Origin: CAWEQO01 sp963811225
Lineage (GTDB): Bacteria > Chloroflexota > Anaerolineae > Anaerolineales > Anaerolineaceae
Assembly (NCBI GenBank): GCA_963811225.1
Contig: CAWEQO010000013.1
Coordinates: 186,001 to 250,000, forward strand
Direction: 5' to 3'
DNA length: 64,000 nucleotides
Every line of letters begins with the position of its first letter. Position 1 is the stretch's first letter. The notes beneath the pieces are model-generated. The model made no database searches and was not told where the DNA came from. It was given only the letters and a program-made list of their open reading frames with translations. Below are positions 41,924 to 49,672 of this stretch, piece by piece. A program made the position numbers and the translations under genes.

Positions 41924-43510
41924 CAGCAATTCTCAATATGATTTGTTAAGGTAGGAAAAGGCACCTGGACAAGTGAGCGCGAATGGAATACCCTTGAGGC
42001 ATGTACGAGAAGCTAAAATCGACGAAGATGATCCAGGCGCTCAGGCAGCAGTGTAGCAAATTTCCCGATCTGCGGACCGGGGGAAACAAGCGGTACGAGT
42101 TGCAAGATGCTGGGATGAGCGCATTTGCGGTGTTCTTCACGCAAAGTCCATCCTTTCTGGCCCACCAACGCGATATGCAGTTACGCAAAGGGCAGAGCAA
42201 CGCAGAGCGCTTGTTTGATCTGGCAGAATTGCCTAGCGATAATCAGATCCGTAATTTGCTCGATCCAGTCGCTCCATCCTACGTGGATGGGATATATCGC
42301 TATATTTTCACGGAGATCGAGCACACGCCTTTGCTAGACAGCTATCGTTCGTATGGGGATCAGTTGCTGATCGCAATCGACGGCACCGAATATTTCTCCT
42401 CGCAGAAGATCCACTGCGACAACTGCAATACCCGGGTTTTGAATAATGGTGCGCTGCGCTATTTTCACAGCGTTTTGACGCCGGTCATCGTGCAGCCAGG
42501 CAATGCCCACGTGCTGGCCTTGGAGCCGGAGTTCATTGTGCCGCAGGATGGGCACGAAAAACAGGACTGCGAGCTGAATGCTGCTAAGCGCTGGATCGAA
42601 AAATATGGCTTGTTCTATGCCAAGCGCGGCGTGACCCTCCTGGGCGATGATCTGTTCAGCCGGTCGCCCTTCTGTCGGCTGCTGAAAGACAAGTCACTGC
42701 ACTTCATTCTGGTGTGTAAACCCGATTCGCACCCGGAATTGTATCAAACGGTGGCATTCCTGGCGGCCAATGCGGTCTTGGGCACCAAAGTCGTCCGACG
42801 GTGGATGGGCAAGTATGCCGAGATTGACACCTATCGCTATGCCAACCAGGTCGCCTTATTTGCTGCTCAGGAGGCGCCCTCCGTTAACTGGGTGGAACTG
42901 ACCACCACCCGCGAAGACAGCGGGGCGATCCTCTTCAAAAATGCGTGGATCAGTGATTTTGAGATGCGAGACACTTCCGTCGAGGCCATTGTGCGCGATG
43001 GTCGCGCCCGTTGGAAAGTCGAAAACGAGAACAACAATGTCCTCAAAACCAAAGGCTACCACCTGGAACACAATTTCGGGCACGGTAGTCAGCATTTGGC
43101 GGCGATCTTGCTCTCACTCAATCTGCTGGCCTTCCTGTTCCACACCATTTTGGATCTGGTTGATGAGCAGTACCGTGCCATTCGGCAGAAATTAGGCCCG
43201 CGGCGCACCTTCTTTCAGGATTTGGAGGCGCTGTTACGCTACTTTGAGTTTTCTACCTGGGACCAGGTCTTTGATTTTATGTTCAAGGGTCTCGAACTGG
43301 ATACCGGATGATCATTCTCCGCTTGGCCTTGTTCGATCCCATGGGCTGCGTCGTGTGCCTTTCGGCGCCGCAGCTTGGTTTAGTTCCCCGCCCATTCCGT
43401 TTCCTTCCGATCAAAAGATTGCTGGTTCTGCTGCCTGGGCTGTTCCCCCGTTTTTGAAGTCCTATCTTTTCCGACTGCTGATCCTTCCTTCTCCATATTG
43501 AGAATTGCTG
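41924..43510 (+). mobile_element. Complete insertion sequence, 1,587 bp
   Basis: Perfect 17-bp terminal inverted repeats (CAGCAATTCTCAATATG at 41924-41940 and its complement at 43494-43510) flank one transposase gene. The 9-bp direct repeat GGTATTGCA is immediately outside on both sides. The intact ends, frame and duplication indicate a recent insertion. The element belongs to the DDE IS4-like/ISNCY group by its transposase; the exact family is not certain. Confidence 0.93.
42001..43311 (+). CDS. DDE transposase of the insertion sequence (IS4-like/ISNCY group)
   Basis: The 436-residue protein has an RNase-H-like core: LLIAIDGTEYFSSQ (first Asp), VTLLGDDLFSRSPFC (second Asp) and RWKVENENNNVLKTKGYHLEHNFGHG (C-terminal Glu). 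The last motif is characteristic of a subgroup often labelled ISNCY. A 77-nt segment separates the left end from the ATG. The frame is intact, so the element is potentially active. The remaining 200 bp to the right end are non-coding. Confidence 0.92.
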   Translation: MYEKLKSTKMIQALRQQCSKFPDLRTGGNKRYELQDAGMSAFAVFFTQSPSFLAHQRDMQLRKGQSNAERLFDLAELPSDNQIRNLLDPVAPSYVDGIYRYIFTEIEHTPLLDSYRSYGDQLLIAIDGTEYFSSQKIHCDNCNTRVLNNGALRYFHSVLTPVIVQPGNAHVLALEPEFIVPQDGHEKQDCELNAAKRWIEKYGLFYAKRGVTLLGDDLFSRSPFCRLLKDKSLHFILVCKPDSHPELYQTVAFLAANAVLGTKVVRRWMGKYAEIDTYRYANQVALFAAQEAPSVNWVELTTTREDSGAILFKNAWISDFEMRDTSVEAIVRDGRARWKVENENNNVLKTKGYHLEHNFGHGSQHLAAILLSLNLLAFLFHTILDLVDEQYRAIRQKLGPRRTFFQDLEALLRYFEFSTWDQVFDFMFKGLELDTG

Positions 43511-43620
43511 GGTATTGCAACGTTTACTGGCGGATTACGTATTAAAATTAGATGAGTAAAACTCACCGTTTGCTCTATAATATTGATGTGGCTTTGTTCG
43601 AAATCCGGGAGGGATGAAAA
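43312..43620. other. Right end of the insertion sequence and promoter region of the LiaF-like gene
   Basis: Up to 43510 this is non-coding IS sequence. From 43520 on it is the A/T-rich leader of the next gene, with a possible -10 TATAAT (43576-43581) and ribosome-binding site GGGAGG before the ATG at 43621. Confidence 0.5.
43511..43519. repeat. Right copy of the 9-bp target-site duplication
   Basis: GGTATTGCA follows directly after the right terminal inverted repeat. Confidence 0.9.
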
Positions 43621-44073
43621 ATGTCAGATCGCAATTTAAATGAGAAAGACGAAAAAGACGAGAAAGATCGCGACAAGCACGAAGAAAAAACCATGGAAGA
43701 AAAGTGGCGGCGCGATCCATTGGGGCGGGTGATTTGGGCCTTCATCTTGATCTGGGGCGGGCTGGTGTTCCTGGCAGCGAACTTTGGCTTGCTGGGGTCG
43801 TTCATCGTCAATGTCCCCGGGGCGGGCTTCGTCCCCTACGTGGGCGCCTGGGGCATCTTTATGATCGGTGCGGGGATCATCCTGCTGATCGAGGTGCTCA
43901 TCCGGCTGGTAACGCCCGCTTACCGCGCCCCCATCGGCGGCACCTTCTTCCTGGCGCTGGTGTTCATCGCGGTTGGCATGGGCAACTGGTTCGGCTGGAA
44001 CGTGATCTGGCCCTTCATCCTGATCGCCTTGGGCCTGTCGATCCTGCTGCGGGCCTTCTGGCGCAGAGGATAA
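43621..44073 (+). CDS. LiaF/LiaI-like small membrane protein
   Basis: A highly charged N-terminus (DEKDEKDRDKHEEK, residues 8-25) precedes four hydrophobic segments, including FILIWGGLVFLAANFG, GAWGIFMIGAGIILLIEVLI and VIWPFILIALGLSILLR. The paired W-P-x-I/L helices resemble the LiaF-type toastrack-associated transmembrane domain (DUF5668). The product has 150 residues and lacks the C-terminal soluble domain. A role in envelope stress is an inference from the family. It is monocistronic, closed by a hairpin. Confidence 0.75.
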   Translation: MSDRNLNEKDEKDEKDRDKHEEKTMEEKWRRDPLGRVIWAFILIWGGLVFLAANFGLLGSFIVNVPGAGFVPYVGAWGIFMIGAGIILLIEVLIRLVTPAYRAPIGGTFFLALVFIAVGMGNWFGWNVIWPFILIALGLSILLRAFWRRG

Positions 44074-44083
44074 AGACAGGTCC

Positions 44084-44120
44084 AGGGATAGACTGGCGGC
44101 GGCGCTGCCAGTCTATCCCT
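44084..44120. terminator. Hairpin between convergent genes
   Basis: AGGGATAGACTGGC (44084-44097) pairs with GCCAGTCTATCCCT (44107-44120) around a 9-nt GC loop. It lies 10 nt after one stop and 14 nt before the other. No T-tract follows. Confidence 0.75.
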
Positions 44121-44134
44121 ATGGCTGACGATCC

Positions 44135-45286
44135 TTACAATTGTCCAAAATTGAAGGTCGAAAACTCGTTCCAGGCATAGCGCCAGGGCGTCCAGAATTC
44201 CTCACGACCAATACAGCGGAAATAAGGCGGCTTGAACGCCAGAATCAAGTCGCCTATCTTATAGCGGGGCAAGACCGGCGTAGACACAATCAAACTGCCG
44301 CTCTCGCCCGGTTTCATCTCGTGCATCATTTTGATCCCCGAACGGGTCTGCACCTCAAAGAAGAACAAATCGTAGTTGGGCATCCAGCCGCGCTTTTCGT
44401 CCATCTGCTGGCCGAACATGCCCTCCGTCGCGCCGTAGATCTCGCGAATGGCCGCCTGCGGCCCATACAGGGCGCGCAGGGCAGGTTCGAGACGGGTGTT
44501 AATGCCCGCCACGCTGCCCAGCGTCATGATCTGGGTCTTCCAGACGTCCTTGGGATAGAGGCGGCGCTCCTTGCGCAGATAGCGGGCGAAATCGATGGCG
44601 GTCGGCGCGACGCCGCCCACCAGGGTGACGTTTTGCTCCCGGCACTTCTGATAGGCCAGCTCGAAGCGAGCGTTCCAGTCGCGAGCGGTCTTACCGCCGC
44701 CGAGTGCATCGATCTCGTCCTGGCTGGGGACCGAGCGCACCGGCGTCTGCATGGAAACGTGGCGGGTGTAGATGCCGGAACTGTAGCCATACTCCACGTC
44801 GCGCTCGCCCACCTTGACCGTTCCGACAAGGGAGGGGAAATTCAGGTTGAGATTGACCCCGCTGAAAATGTCGAAGCGCTTGCTGGAAGCGACGTAGTTC
44901 ATCACTGCCCGCCCCGCGCTGACCCGCATCTTTAGGTCGGTGGGCGTCATGGGGATGAACTTGGTCTCGCCTTTGGTGGTGCCGCGCGTGATCGCCCAGC
45001 CGACCGGGTCCTCGTTCAGCAAGGCGCAAACATCGCCTTCCATCACCCGGCGGATCAGCGGCTGGTAGTCCTCGTAGGTGGCCACCGGGAAGGCGGCGCG
45101 ATAATCGGCGGTACTCAGGCCGGGGCCGGCGTGATGGAGCGCGCCGTAATCGGTCTGAGCATAGATTGCGAGCAGGTTTTGGAGTACCTGCTCCTGGGCC
45201 TTGGGCGGGTCGGCCAGCGCCGCCTGAAAGGGCTGCAGAAATGAGGCCAACTTTTGCATGCCTGCTAAAAGGGTAGACGAGTCCAT
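44135..45286 (-). CDS. GH3-family acyl-adenylate enzyme-like protein (short form)
   Basis: The 383-residue protein matches the N-terminal two thirds of GH3 auxin-responsive proteins, which adenylate carboxylic acids and join them to amino acids. Visible motifs are YEDYQPLIRRVMEGD, WAITRGTTKGETKFIPMT (the ATP-binding S/T-rich loop), TLGSVAGINTRLEPALRALYG and REIYGATEGMFGQQMD (Y-G-A-T-E adenylate motif). The usual C-terminal domain is shortened compared with plant GH3 proteins (about 580 residues). Bacterial homologues are poorly characterised. The substrate is unknown. Confidence 0.83.
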   Translation of the reverse strand: MDSSTLLAGMQKLASFLQPFQAALADPPKAQEQVLQNLLAIYAQTDYGALHHAGPGLSTADYRAAFPVATYEDYQPLIRRVMEGDVCALLNEDPVGWAITRGTTKGETKFIPMTPTDLKMRVSAGRAVMNYVASSKRFDIFSGVNLNLNFPSLVGTVKVGERDVEYGYSSGIYTRHVSMQTPVRSVPSQDEIDALGGGKTARDWNARFELAYQKCREQNVTLVGGVAPTAIDFARYLRKERRLYPKDVWKTQIMTLGSVAGINTRLEPALRALYGPQAAIREIYGATEGMFGQQMDEKRGWMPNYDLFFFEVQTRSGIKMMHEMKPGESGSLIVSTPVLPRYKIGDLILAFKPPYFRCIGREEFWTPWRYAWNEFSTFNFGQL

Positions 45287-45429
45287 GTGCGCCGCTCCTG
45301 TTCTCCGTTTCTAGCTAGTATACACACAATTCTTCCAGCCGGATTGGCCCGTTCCCTTTGCCTGAGGGCCCGCTTTATGACATTCATCACCTCCGAGACA
45401 GATATAGTTTACATTCCGTCAAATATATC

Positions 45430-45457
45430 TTGCATTTTGCAATATATATGTTACAAT
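45430..45457 (+). promoter_or_regulatory. Promoter and operator-like palindrome of the XRE regulator
   Basis: -35 TTGCAT (45430-45435) and -10 TACAAT (45452-45457) have a 16-bp spacer. The palindrome TTGCATTTTGCAA (45430-45442) overlaps the -35 box, a position suitable for autorepression. The surrounding 60 bp are strikingly A/T-rich compared with the rest of the window. Confidence 0.6.
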
Positions 45458-45496
45458 CACTCCAATGATCCGAATTTCAAAACCAGGCCAGGCAGG

Positions 45497-45712
45497 ATGG
45501 AAGATATCGAATACGAGAATCGATTGAAACTGGCGCGCATTGAAGTCGGCTTGACGCAAGAGCAGCTGGCCGAACAAGTTGGTGTGACCAGACAAACCAT
45601 TGGGTTGATCGAAGCCGGCAAGTACAACCCTACATTAAAGCTGTGCCTGATGCTGGCGAAGATCACCGGAAAGAACCTGAACGAGTTATTCTGGATCAAG
45701 GGCAGTTCCTAA
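45497..45712 (+). CDS. Small XRE-family HTH regulator
   Basis: The 71-residue product consists almost entirely of one helix-turn-helix: NRLKLARIEVGLTQEQLAEQVGVTRQTIGLIEAGKYNPTLKLCLMLAKITGKNLNELFW. Such YozG/Xre-like mini-regulators commonly repress themselves and a neighbour. I start at the ATG at 45497 because the longer reading has no homology and spans the promoter. The divergent GH3 gene is a candidate target. A 26-bp hairpin closes the transcript. Confidence 0.87.
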   Translation: MEDIEYENRLKLARIEVGLTQEQLAEQVGVTRQTIGLIEAGKYNPTLKLCLMLAKITGKNLNELFWIKGSS

Positions 45713-45723
45713 AAACAATTTGA

Positions 45724-45778
45724 GGCATGGGAGTGCTGCAGAGGAGCGCTGCGCGCTCCTCTGCAGCACTCCCATGCC
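45724..45778. terminator. Perfect 26-bp inverted repeat after the XRE gene
   Basis: Arms 45724-45749 and 45753-45778 are perfect reverse complements with a TGC loop. It begins 12 nt after the stop codon. No T-tract follows, as in other long hairpins of this window. Confidence 0.8.
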
Positions 45779-45851
45779 CCAGAATCATTCGTAACCTTTT
45801 AACCTTTCAGTTCGCCTGTCCTCTTCGTATGAGGAGCAAGGAGGGCTTATT

Positions 45852-46433
45852 ATGCCTGTTTGGTCGTCGATCGATACCTTCTTTCTGACCTGCGCCGCGG
45901 TTGGCGGCGGGCTGTTCCTGGTGCGGCTGATCCTGTTCCTCTTGGGTGGCGGAGACCACGACGGCGCTATCGATGTGCCGCATGACATCAGCGACGGCCT
46001 GCACGATGCCCAGGTGGACACCGATTCCAGCTTCCGCTTCCTTTCGCTGCAGGGGCTGGCCGGGTTCTTCACCATGTTCGGGCTGGTCGGGCTGACGCTG
46101 ACGCGCAGCGCAGTTCAGATGGGTTGGGCGCTGCTGGCGGCCCTGGCGGCCGGGTTGATCACGCTGTGGATCATCAGCAAGATCTTCAGCATGGCCCGCC
46201 AGATGCAAGCCGACGGCACCCTGGTGGTCGCCAACGCCATCGGCCACGAGGGCACGGTCTATCTGACCATCCCCGCCGATGGTACCGGGCAGGTGCAGGT
46301 CAGCGTGCAAGGCGCCCAGCGTATGTTCGATGCAGCCTCATTAAATCACGAGCGCATCTCCACCGGAGAAAGCATCCGGGTCATCAAAGTCGTTAGCGAC
46401 AAGATCCTTGTCGTTGAAAAAATTATCCGGTAA
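45852..46433 (+). CDS. NfeD-like membrane protein (flotillin partner)
   Basis: The 193-residue protein has an N-terminal helix (FFLTCAAVGGGLFLVRLILFLLGG), a central helix pair (LQGLAGFFTMFGLVGLTLT and WALLAALAAGLITLWIISKIF) and a C-terminal OB-fold (about 120-193, GHEGTVYLTIPADGTGQVQVSVQGAQRMFDA). This is the YuaF/NfeD1b pattern. Such proteins are encoded with flotillins and help organise membrane microdomains. The flotillin gene starts 19 nt downstream. Confidence 0.85.
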   Translation: MPVWSSIDTFFLTCAAVGGGLFLVRLILFLLGGGDHDGAIDVPHDISDGLHDAQVDTDSSFRFLSLQGLAGFFTMFGLVGLTLTRSAVQMGWALLAALAAGLITLWIISKIFSMARQMQADGTLVVANAIGHEGTVYLTIPADGTGQVQVSVQGAQRMFDAASLNHERISTGESIRVIKVVSDKILVVEKIIR

Positions 46434-46452
46434 GTTCAATAGGAGGCTTACA

Positions 46453-47892
46453 ATGGGAACCACAGGAACCGCTTTACTTGGCGTACTGTCGGTAGCAGCA
46501 TTCGTCGTGATCGTTCTCTCGACGGTTCTCTATCTGGCCAGCCGCTTCAAGCGCTGCCCGTCCGATAAGATTCTGGTCATTTACGGCCGCGTCGATCAAG
46601 GGCGCTCCAGCCGCTGTATGCACGGTGGCGGCGCGCTGATCTGGCCGCTGATCCAGGATTACCAATATCTCAGCCTGACCCCGATCACAATCAGCATCCC
46701 GCTGCAAGGGGCGTTGTCGCTGCAGAACATCCGCATCAACGTGCCCAGCACCTTCACCGTCGGCGTCAGCACCGATCCGAACATTATGACCAACGCCGCC
46801 GAGCGCCTGCTCGGGCTGCAGCAGAAGGCGATCGAGGACATGGCCAAGGAAATCATCTTCGGCCAGCTGCGCCTCACGGTTGCCTCGCTGACGATCGAGC
46901 AGATTAACCAGGACCGCGAGAGCTTCTTGGAAGCAGTGCGCAAGAATGTCGAGCCCGAGCTCAACAAGATTGGCCTATACCTGATCAACGTCAACATCAC
47001 CGACATCACCGACGAGTTCGACTACATCGAGAGCATCGGCAAGAAGGCCGCCTCCGAGGCCATCAACAAGGCCAAGGTCGATGTGGCCGTGCAGGACAAG
47101 TTTGGCGCGATTGGTGAAGCCGAAGCCGTGCGCGAGCGTGAGATCCGCGTGTCCGAGAACATGGCAATGGCCGAGAAGGGCCGCAAGAAAGCCTTTTCCG
47201 AGCAGCGTATCTACGTGCAGGAGCGCGAGGCCGAAGCGGTTGGCGGCGAGAACAAAGCCAAGGTTAACATCGCCCAATCCAACTCGCAGCTTGCCATCCA
47301 GGAAGCCATTGCGACGCAGGATGCTGAAGTCGCCCGCCGAAAGGCAACCGCTGAAATCCAGCGCGCCGAGTACCTGGCGGAGCAGGAACGCCTGAACGCT
47401 GCCGAGGTAGTCCGCTCGGAAGTTGACAAGCGCAAAATCGAGATCGCGGCCGAAGCTGAAGCCGAGCGCACCCGCCGCGAGGCCAAGGGTGTCGCTGATG
47501 GAATCCTGCTCAAATATGAAGCCGAAGCCGAAGGCCAGCGCAAGCTGCTGGAAGGCAAAGCCCTGGGCTACAAAGAGCTGGTCTTCAGCTGCAACGGCGA
47601 CGCACGCGCCGCCGCCACCCTGCTGATGATCGAGAAGATGGAAGAACTGGTCGCCAAGCAGGTGGAAGCCATTAGCAACCTGAAGATCGACCGCATCACC
47701 GTCTGGGACTCTGGCGCCAACGGCAACTCGTCCACCGCCAACTTCCTGTCCAGCTTCATCAAGAGCCTGCCTCCGCTGCAAGACTTGTCGCAGATGGTCG
47801 GCATTGAACTGCCCGAATACCTGGGCAAAATGAATGGAGATACCCCCGTCAAGACCGATACGAACGGCGTAAAACCAGAGAGTGTGGTTTAA
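46453..47892 (+). CDS. floT: Flotillin family protein
   Basis: AGGAGG lies 6 nt before the ATG at 46453, which sets the start. The 479-residue protein has an N-terminal membrane hairpin (LLGVLSVAAFVVIVLSTVLYLASRF), an SPFH/band-7 domain (about 30-200, with DKILVIYGR and NVNITDITDEFDYIESIGKKAA) and a long Ala/Glu-rich coiled coil (about 220-400) of the flotillin type. It should oligomerise into membrane scaffolds. With the adjacent NfeD it forms the standard YuaF-FloT pair. A terminator follows. Confidence 0.9.
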   Translation: MGTTGTALLGVLSVAAFVVIVLSTVLYLASRFKRCPSDKILVIYGRVDQGRSSRCMHGGGALIWPLIQDYQYLSLTPITISIPLQGALSLQNIRINVPSTFTVGVSTDPNIMTNAAERLLGLQQKAIEDMAKEIIFGQLRLTVASLTIEQINQDRESFLEAVRKNVEPELNKIGLYLINVNITDITDEFDYIESIGKKAASEAINKAKVDVAVQDKFGAIGEAEAVREREIRVSENMAMAEKGRKKAFSEQRIYVQEREAEAVGGENKAKVNIAQSNSQLAIQEAIATQDAEVARRKATAEIQRAEYLAEQERLNAAEVVRSEVDKRKIEIAAEAEAERTRREAKGVADGILLKYEAEAEGQRKLLEGKALGYKELVFSCNGDARAAATLLMIEKMEELVAKQVEAISNLKIDRITVWDSGANGNSSTANFLSSFIKSLPPLQDLSQMVGIELPEYLGKMNGDTPVKTDTNGVKPESVV

Positions 47893-47917
47893 TTGAAGCC
47901 GTAAGGCCGAGTCCGGC

Positions 47918-47957
47918 GAGGCCGGGCAGCCGTAACAGGCCTGCCCGGCCTCTTAAT
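47918..47957 (+). terminator. Rho-independent terminator after floT
   Basis: GAGGCCGGGCAG (47918-47929) pairs with CTGCCCGGCCTC (47941-47952) and is followed by TTAATTTTTG. Confidence 0.87.
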
Positions 47958-48025
47958 TTTTGAATGCAAACTCTCACCCCAACCCGATCCAAGGGGTGAG
48001 GGCCGGCACTGCCAGAGGATTATCC

Positions 48026-48793
48026 ATGCGGAACGTTCGCCTGCTCCCGATTTTGTCCGTGCTGGCGCTTTCGCTGGCCTGCAGCCTGAGCCCAATGGTC
48101 AGCCCGCCGGCCACGCAGACAGCCACCCCCACCATCCAGCTCCCCACGCGCACGCCACCGCCGCCCACCGCCACCGTCTACAACACCCCCAGCCCGACTC
48201 CAGAGACACCCGTCCCACCCACGCCCACGCTGCCGCCGCCGACCTTCACGGCCGAGGCGCTCGGTGAGCGTGTCAACCTGCGCAGCGGCCCCTCCACCCT
48301 GCACACCATCATCGGCATGGTCCCCAAAGGCACCCATGTCTCCGTGATCGGCAAGGCGGCCGGTGATGAATGGGTCTTCGCCGAAAGCACCGACGGCAAG
48401 ACAGGCTGGTTGTCGACGTCGTTCCTGCAGCTGCACGGCAGCCTGAGCAGCCTGGAAGAGATCCCGGTCAAGGCCAGCTTCATCGTCGAAGGCCAGGTGG
48501 TTGACAGCGCCGGCACACCCATCAACGGCGTGGTCCTGGCCGTCTACAAGGGCCAAGGGCCGGATCAGCTGCGGACGGATGCGACCAGCAATGCCTCCGG
48601 CCGTTTCTACGCCTACCTGCCCTTGGGAGCGGATGGCAGTTGGACGGTGGAAGTGGTCGGCATCGGCTGCAGCAGCTGGATCATGGACTCCAACTGCCGT
48701 TATCACGGTGTGTTCAGCGCCCACGGCAAGGAAACCATCCAGCCGCCCGTGTCCGAACCGCTGTATTTCGTGTTCGATAACCAGGTGCAGTAA
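48026..48793 (+). CDS. Lipoprotein with Thr/Pro linker, SH3b domain and Cna-B-like tail
   Basis: The start at 48026 follows AGAGGA and encodes a lipoprotein signal with lipobox LSLAC. Residues 25-75 form a Thr/Pro linker (TATPTIQLPTRTPPPPT...). An SH3b domain follows (about 80-140, ERVNLRSGPSTLHTIIGMVPKGTHVSVIG, WLSTSFLQL). The C-terminal part (IVEGQVVDSAGTPINGVVLAVYKG) is a carboxypeptidase-regulatory/Cna-B-like fold. The protein is anchored to the outer face of the membrane and probably binds peptidoglycan or protein ligands. The length is 255 residues. Confidence 0.85.
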   Translation: MRNVRLLPILSVLALSLACSLSPMVSPPATQTATPTIQLPTRTPPPPTATVYNTPSPTPETPVPPTPTLPPPTFTAEALGERVNLRSGPSTLHTIIGMVPKGTHVSVIGKAAGDEWVFAESTDGKTGWLSTSFLQLHGSLSSLEEIPVKASFIVEGQVVDSAGTPINGVVLAVYKGQGPDQLRTDATSNASGRFYAYLPLGADGSWTVEVVGIGCSSWIMDSNCRYHGVFSAHGKETIQPPVSEPLYFVFDNQVQ

Positions 48794-48806
48794 ATTTAAA
48801 AACATA

Positions 48807-48834
48807 GCTCAGGCAGTGAAATCACTGCCTGAGC
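48807..48834. terminator. Hairpin after the SH3 lipoprotein gene
   Basis: GCTCAGGCAGTGA and TCACTGCCTGAGC flank AA, 13 nt after the stop. The same GCTCAGGCAGTGA core is found in the hairpin at 58059-58122. Confidence 0.75.
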
Positions 48835-48942
48835 AACTGCTTAAAACACCAAGACCCGGCAGCAAAGCCGTCCAGCCTTGGGTTCTAACAGAGTCTCGTC
48901 TCCTTAAGGGATCACATCAGAAACGAGTTGATAATACACGCA

Positions 48943-49563
48943 TCAAACTTCGCGGTCTCGGTCGCGATTGTGTTTGACAAACACGTTGCCCGGAGCCCAA
49001 GGCGTGCCAAGCGCCGGCAAGATCCAGCGGTCCAGGCCCCACCATCCGGCCGTCTTCCAGGCGAGAATGATAAACACAGTCAGCAGGAACATGAACGGGT
49101 TGGTGCTGGCGGAACCTGCCATCATAAAGTTCCAGTTGAGCAAGCCGCCGAAAAAGGCAGCAATACCGGTGAAAATACCTAAGATCAAAGCGATACCGAC
49201 CAGAATCTCTCCGGCGATGACCAGCTTGGAGAACCAGGTGTACGCGTTGGTATCCAGCAAGAACTGGATGAAGCTCCGGTACCAGCCGAAAGCGATTGCC
49301 GGGCGAGCGGGCGGCGGCGGGACAGCAACCGCACCCGTCCAGAATCCCCTTAAGGCGTCACCAGAGACCCAGGCCGGGTTCTGCAGCTTTTCCCAACCGG
49401 CCACAAACCACTCATACCCTAAATACAGCCGTATGATCAACCACAGCCAGGCCAGCCGGGTGCTGTCAAAGAGCGCTCGGGCGGCCGGCGGATCACTTAG
49501 CCAATACGGTATGGCAGTGTTAACTTCGTCATTTTCACGATTTGAATCAAATTGTTGAGCCAT
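48943..49563 (-). CDS. DoxX family membrane protein
   Basis: The 206-residue protein has four transmembrane helices: WLWLIIRLYLGYEWFVAGWEKL, a short hydrophobic segment after FIQFLLDTNAYTWFSKLVIAGEILVGIALILGIFTGIAAFFGGLLNWNFMMAGS, and FMFLLTVFIILAWKTAGWWGLDRWI. The motif R-x-x-x-G-x-x-(W/F)-x-x-(A/S)-G-x-x-K and the late Trp-Gly-Leu-Asp are typical of the DoxX/TQO-small group. The role is probably a membrane-associated redox function; no electron-transfer partner is adjacent. Confidence 0.85.
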   Translation of the reverse strand: MAQQFDSNRENDEVNTAIPYWLSDPPAARALFDSTRLAWLWLIIRLYLGYEWFVAGWEKLQNPAWVSGDALRGFWTGAVAVPPPPARPAIAFGWYRSFIQFLLDTNAYTWFSKLVIAGEILVGIALILGIFTGIAAFFGGLLNWNFMMAGSASTNPFMFLLTVFIILAWKTAGWWGLDRWILPALGTPWAPGNVFVKHNRDRDREV

Positions 49564-49672
49564 ATTTTTCCCTCACTAATCCCCTAATATTTACAAGCAT
49601 TATAACGGATTCAACGTAATTAATCCAAATTTCAAAAAGGGAAAGGGGTTTACGACCTGCTTGTGCACCCAA

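Noticed and set aside
47973..48000. Inverted repeat CTCACCCC...GGGGTGAG as an operator of the SH3 lipoprotein gene
   Set aside because: Only 8-bp arms around a C-rich loop, right after a good terminator; a dispersed-repeat remnant is equally likely.
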